Of a DNA stretch of 64,000 bases, positions 61,282 through 64,000 are shown piece by piece (within the stretch, counting starts at the first letter, position 1; each line of letters begins with the position of its first letter). The DNA is from Paenibacillus lupini. GTDB lineage: Bacteria; Bacillota; Bacilli; Paenibacillales; Paenibacillaceae. The position numbers and the translations under genes are program-made. The notes beneath the pieces were generated by a model that saw nothing but the letters and a program-made list of their open reading frames with translations, was not told the DNA's origin and searched no databases. The stretch spans positions 434,001-498,000 of the forward strand of contig NZ_JAASRW010000005.1 in the NCBI RefSeq assembly GCF_011761355.1. The letters are read 5' to 3'.

Positions 61282-62862
61282 ATGAGTCTGAAGGCATTTT
61301 TGCACCAACTGCAATACGACCCTGACAAAACGAAACCACAAGATGTGGAGGTTGATTGGGAGGACGCGCCTCTGCCGTATAAGTTATATCGTCATTTGCC
61401 TGTATTTCCTCTCGCTTCCGATGTTCCGCTAGAACTAACGGGCAAGCAAGGGCAAGAGAAACCAACCCTTCGGGATATCGGGTATTTTCTTTGGTACACC
61501 TTCGGTCTGGCACAGCTTAGTCAATCTGTTATGGAGCAATATACGGGGGAGGAATGGGAAAGCTCATTGCAGCTTTGCAGACGATTTGTTCCTTCAGGCG
61601 GAGGCCTTTATCCGAGCGAAATTTATTTGTATTTGAAGCTGGAGGAATTGCCTTATGGGATTTATCATTATGATGCGGCTCATCATCGTTTGATTTTATT
61701 GCGTGAAGGTCAATTTGATTCCTATGTGGGCAAGGCCTTAGCTAATCGCTGCGACGTAACAAGCTGCTTCGCGGTTGCTTTTGTTTCGACTGTATTTTGG
61801 AAAAACTTTTATAAATACAATAATTTCTCGTATCGTTTGCAGGGGCTGGACGCAGGTTTGTTAATAGGCCAGCTCCTTGAGGTGGCGAAGCGTTTTGACT
61901 TCGAGGCGGGAGTGTACTTTCAGTTTCTTGACCGTGCCATCAACCATTTGCTTGGATTATCTGAAGCAGAGGAAAGTGTATATGCTGTAATTCCGCTTGT
62001 GGTAGATTCAAGCATGGAATGGTTCTGCAATGACATTAGCAATAAAAATCGGATGTCGTCAGCAGAATTATGCAATGAGCTTCCAATCATTAAGCACGAT
62101 CACTATATGCGTTCAAAAAAAGTATTGGACTATCCAATGCTGACCAAGCTGAACGAAGCGTCCATACTGGGTTCCACCCTTTCATTTAAACAGCTAGGAA
62201 GGGAGCAAAAGGTAGTCTATCAAAGCGATAATTACACTTTGCCTCAAGTAAATAGACTGACGTATGATTTAGCAGAGGTGTGCAGGCAGCGATATTCGCC
62301 GGAAAATGAATTTGTATTAGAAGCAGTGAGTCAGTCGGATTTAGCGGCACTATTGCAAGAGATTATGATTTCCTATCACTATCGAAATGATCTGGATGGT
62401 TCGATCCGCAGTCCAATGCCTCGCGTAAAACTATATGGCTGCTTTTATGGCGTTGAAGGAATTCGTAATGGTGCCTATCAATATGACAATATAGCACATG
62501 CGTTGCAGCTTGTTAGGGCTGGTGATCATAGGCCATGGCTTCAGAATGGGATGTCCTTGGATAATGTGAACTTATTCCAGGTACCGCTGAGCTTCCATGT
62601 GACGGGCGATCTGGGGCATCATCATGCCGAGCTTGGTTACCGCGGCTATCGGATTCAACAAATGGAAACGGGGATGTTGGTTCAGCGCTTGCTGCTTGCT
62701 GCCTGTGCATCCGGAATGGAAGGACGTCCGCTGCTTGGATTTGACGTTAATTCCATGAATGAGCTTTATGGATTGACCCCGCTCAGACAAACGAGCTTGA
62801 TCCAAATCCCGATCGGCCCCTGTCGGGGTCGTTCGCGGCTTGAGGGCAGTTTATCACAATAA
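61282..62862 (+). CDS. SagB/ThcOx-type FMN dehydrogenase with two nitroreductase-like halves
   Basis: The 526-residue protein has two SagB/ThcOx-like modules. The first (about 40-270) contains FVPSGGGLYPSEIYLYLKL and the GIYHYDAAHHRLI motif. The second (about 350-520) has SPMPRVKLYGCFYGVEG, GAYQYDNIAHALQL and QMETGMLVQRLLLAACASGM. SagB-type enzymes use FMN to oxidise azolines to aromatic azoles. It lies 56 bases after the YcaO gene and is the last gene of the cluster. I chose ATG 61282 because GGAGGAG lies just before it; the frame extends to 61201 without a site. A 20-bp terminator follows. Confidence 0.9.
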   Translation: MSLKAFLHQLQYDPDKTKPQDVEVDWEDAPLPYKLYRHLPVFPLASDVPLELTGKQGQEKPTLRDIGYFLWYTFGLAQLSQSVMEQYTGEEWESSLQLCRRFVPSGGGLYPSEIYLYLKLEELPYGIYHYDAAHHRLILLREGQFDSYVGKALANRCDVTSCFAVAFVSTVFWKNFYKYNNFSYRLQGLDAGLLIGQLLEVAKRFDFEAGVYFQFLDRAINHLLGLSEAEESVYAVIPLVVDSSMEWFCNDISNKNRMSSAELCNELPIIKHDHYMRSKKVLDYPMLTKLNEASILGSTLSFKQLGREQKVVYQSDNYTLPQVNRLTYDLAEVCRQRYSPENEFVLEAVSQSDLAALLQEIMISYHYRNDLDGSIRSPMPRVKLYGCFYGVEGIRNGAYQYDNIAHALQLVRAGDHRPWLQNGMSLDNVNLFQVPLSFHVTGDLGHHHAELGYRGYRIQQMETGMLVQRLLLAACASGMEGRPLLGFDVNSMNELYGLTPLRQTSLIQIPIGPCRGRSRLEGSLSQ

Positions 62863-62873
62863 ATGATTTTGAA

Positions 62874-62920
62874 ATAAAAGAGTAGATTGAATGTCATTAC
62901 CATTCAATCTACTCTTTTAT
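62874..62920. terminator. Bidirectional terminator, 20-bp perfect stem
   Basis: Bases 62874-62893 are perfectly complementary to 62901-62920 with a 7-base loop, between the TOMM cluster and the convergent His/Met-rich gene. Confidence 0.92.
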
Positions 62921-62924
62921 AATA

Positions 62925-63560
62925 TTAACCTTCAGGCTGATGAAATTCTGCCTTCTTTTGCAGTTCACCAGTTGGCTGGCAATTGACTGGGTAATGCAGG
63001 TGATGATGAACATGCATCATAGGATGGAACCAAGCATGATGATAATCTAATGTATCGAGCTCCCATCCATCGTGATGATGATCGAAGAGCATGTGCTCAT
63101 CCCACATATCATGCATCATCGGATGATAGTCATGCATCATTGGATGGTAGTCATGCATCATCGGATGGTAGTCATGCATCATCGGATGATAGTCATGCAT
63201 CATCGGATGGTAGTCATGCATCATCGGATGGTAGTCATGCATCATTGGATGATAGTCATCCATCATGGGATGGTAGTAATGCATGTGGTGGAAGTCGTCG
63301 TACATGTAAGGAAAGTGATGCATCTGACTAACATCAACGCAGCAATGATATTTGGGGGGAGCTGGCTGCTCTTTAACAGTTTGAGGTCCCAAATTTTCCT
63401 GGTTAGGGCTTGATTGCAGTTGAGGACTCCAATTTTCCTGATTTGGGCTTGATTGTATCATTTGATGTCCCCAATTGGCCTGATTCGGGTTTGTTTGCAT
63501 TTGTTGGTGATACTCAGGCATAACAGCCGATTGTGGCATAAAAGATTGGTTGCGTAACAT
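62925..63560 (-). CDS. His/Met-rich protein with tandem DYHPMMH repeats
   Basis: The 211-residue protein has an N-terminal half with SSPNQENW-type imperfect repeats (Gln/Asn/Pro-rich, residues 20-60) and a short CCVDVSQMHHF segment. Eight copies of a heptad close to D-Y-H-P-M-M-H follow (about residues 95-150). The C-terminal part is again very rich in His and Asp (LFDHHHDGWELD, VHHHLHYPV). The composition strongly suggests binding of Cu, Ni, Zn or similar metal. There is no signal peptide or membrane helix. AAAGGAGG precedes the ATG. It could be a spore-coat or metal-storage protein; no homologous family is recognised. Confidence 0.82.
   Translation of the reverse strand: MLRNQSFMPQSAVMPEYHQQMQTNPNQANWGHQMIQSSPNQENWSPQLQSSPNQENLGPQTVKEQPAPPKYHCCVDVSQMHHFPYMYDDFHHMHYYHPMMDDYHPMMHDYHPMMHDYHPMMHDYHPMMHDYHPMMHDYHPMMHDYHPMMHDMWDEHMLFDHHHDGWELDTLDYHHAWFHPMMHVHHHLHYPVNCQPTGELQKKAEFHQPEG
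63109..63277 (-). repeat. 21-bp tandem repeat, eight copies, inside the His/Met-rich gene
   Basis: The unit, near TCATGCATCATCGGATGGTAG, repeats every 21 bases about eight times with few differences, each encoding one DYHPMMH heptad. The near-identity at DNA level suggests recent copy-number change by slippage. Confidence 0.88.
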
Positions 63561-63799
63561 GGTGTGCCTCCTTTTTATGATACTCTACAATATGCTTTGA
63601 ACGAAAAAAGGGCACTTATCCCTATAAAATAGGCTGTAACCCTAAGTATGTAAGAATAGGACAAAACGAAGATGGTGACGCCTGATTACTAGTGGTTAGA
63701 AGTATATGGCGGTTTCTGTATCAAACTCTTGGATTAGAATCTCTAAGATTCTTTCAAGATTTATGCTGCTGTTTACGGTAATCGGAAATAAAATAAGTC

Positions 63800-63832
63800 A
63801 AAATCCCGATCAGAACTTCTGATCGGGATTTT
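63800..63832 (-). terminator. Intrinsic terminator of the gene at the window end
   Basis: AAAATCCCGATCAG (63800-63813) pairs perfectly with CTGATCGGGATTTT (63819-63832). Apart from this and a small dyad near 63738-63754, I see no feature in the 309-base gap 63561-63869. Confidence 0.85.
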
Positions 63833-63869
63833 CGTCAATGATGATTGGTTGAAAGTCGTCTTTTTATTT

Positions 63870-64000
63870 TTAAGCCTTAAGTTCCGGAACCTGTAGTTCT
63901 ACATAAGTCCGGACCGCCTCTGCATCGTCCATATCAAGCACGGCTTCTGCAAGAGCGGCAAGCTTCGAACGATCGAGACGAGAGAGGAAAGCCCGGGCAG
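63870..64000 (-). CDS. Hypothetical protein, C-terminal 42 residues (gene continues past the window)
   Basis: The minus-strand frame is open from the window edge to a TAA at 63870-63872. It encodes ARAFLSRLDRSKLAALAEAV followed by a short acidic stretch and VRTYVELQVPELKA. The amphipathic helix pattern is protein-like, and the terminator sits 37 bases beyond the stop. I do not recognise the family from this tail. Confidence 0.6.
   Translation of the reverse strand, partial: ARAFLSRLDRSKLAALAEAVLDMDDAEAVRTYVELQVPELKA

Noticed and set aside
63109..63277. Regular 21-bp repeats that might suggest a CRISPR array
   Set aside because: There are no unique spacers; the units are directly contiguous and encode a heptapeptide repeat in frame.

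Overview
The window looks like chromosomal DNA of an endospore-forming Firmicute, most probably Paenibacillus or a close relative. The reasons are strong AGGAGG-type ribosome binding sites with many TTG/GTG starts, a GerA/GerB/GerC germinant receptor operon, YesM/YesN-type two-component systems beside LplABC/YtcPQ-like sugar ABC transporters, a tryptophan T-box before trpS, and catabolite-response (cre)-like sites. No rRNA, tRNA, insertion sequence, prophage or CRISPR array was seen.

Layout. 1-12.8 kb is mixed housekeeping: the tail of an ABC exporter, a DUF1697 protein, an SDR oxidoreductase, a Pro/Gly/Trp-rich small protein, a divergent cidR / cidAB locus, an EamA permease, an XRE regulator, an alpha/beta-hydrolase-fold protein that has lost its catalytic Ser and His, T-box plus trpS, an ECF sigma/anti-sigma pair, a PPOX-fold protein and two small proteins. 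12.8-28.9 kb is a carbohydrate locus: AraC regulator, GH31 alpha-xylosidase, GH3 beta-glycosidase with CBM6, YesMN, ABC importer and GH95 glycosidase, with three cre-like sites. The enzyme set fits uptake and trimming of (fucosylated) xyloglucan-type oligosaccharides. 29.7-37.8 kb is a second YesMN plus ABC importer, ending in a large FAD-dependent oxidoreductase of unknown substrate.

37.9-44.5 kb holds an Rrf2 regulator with a matching dyad before itself and before the next gene (MBL hydrolase), an AbrB-family membrane protein, a decayed SLH-domain scrap, an SRPBCC protein, a collagen-like protein, a four-copy intergenic repeat, a GIY-YIG-like protein, a pentapeptide-repeat protein and a TolB-like propeller. 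44.5-48.5 kb is a gerABC-type operon on the minus strand. 48.6-53.6 kb is a LysR regulator divergent from an Fe3+/phosphonate-type ABC importer. 53.6-56.6 kb has cupin, oxalate decarboxylase-like and pirin genes.

The most interesting region is 56.97-62.86 kb, a compact thiazole/oxazole-modified peptide (TOMM) cluster of the heterocycloanthracin/sonorensin type. It contains an 84-residue precursor with 14 cysteines, an attenuator-like hairpin, a ThiF-like maturation protein, a YcaO cyclodehydratase ending in PxPxP, and a tandem SagB-type dehydrogenase. It is followed by a convergent gene for a His/Met-rich protein with eight 7-residue HPMM repeats. The window ends inside an unrecognised minus-strand gene.
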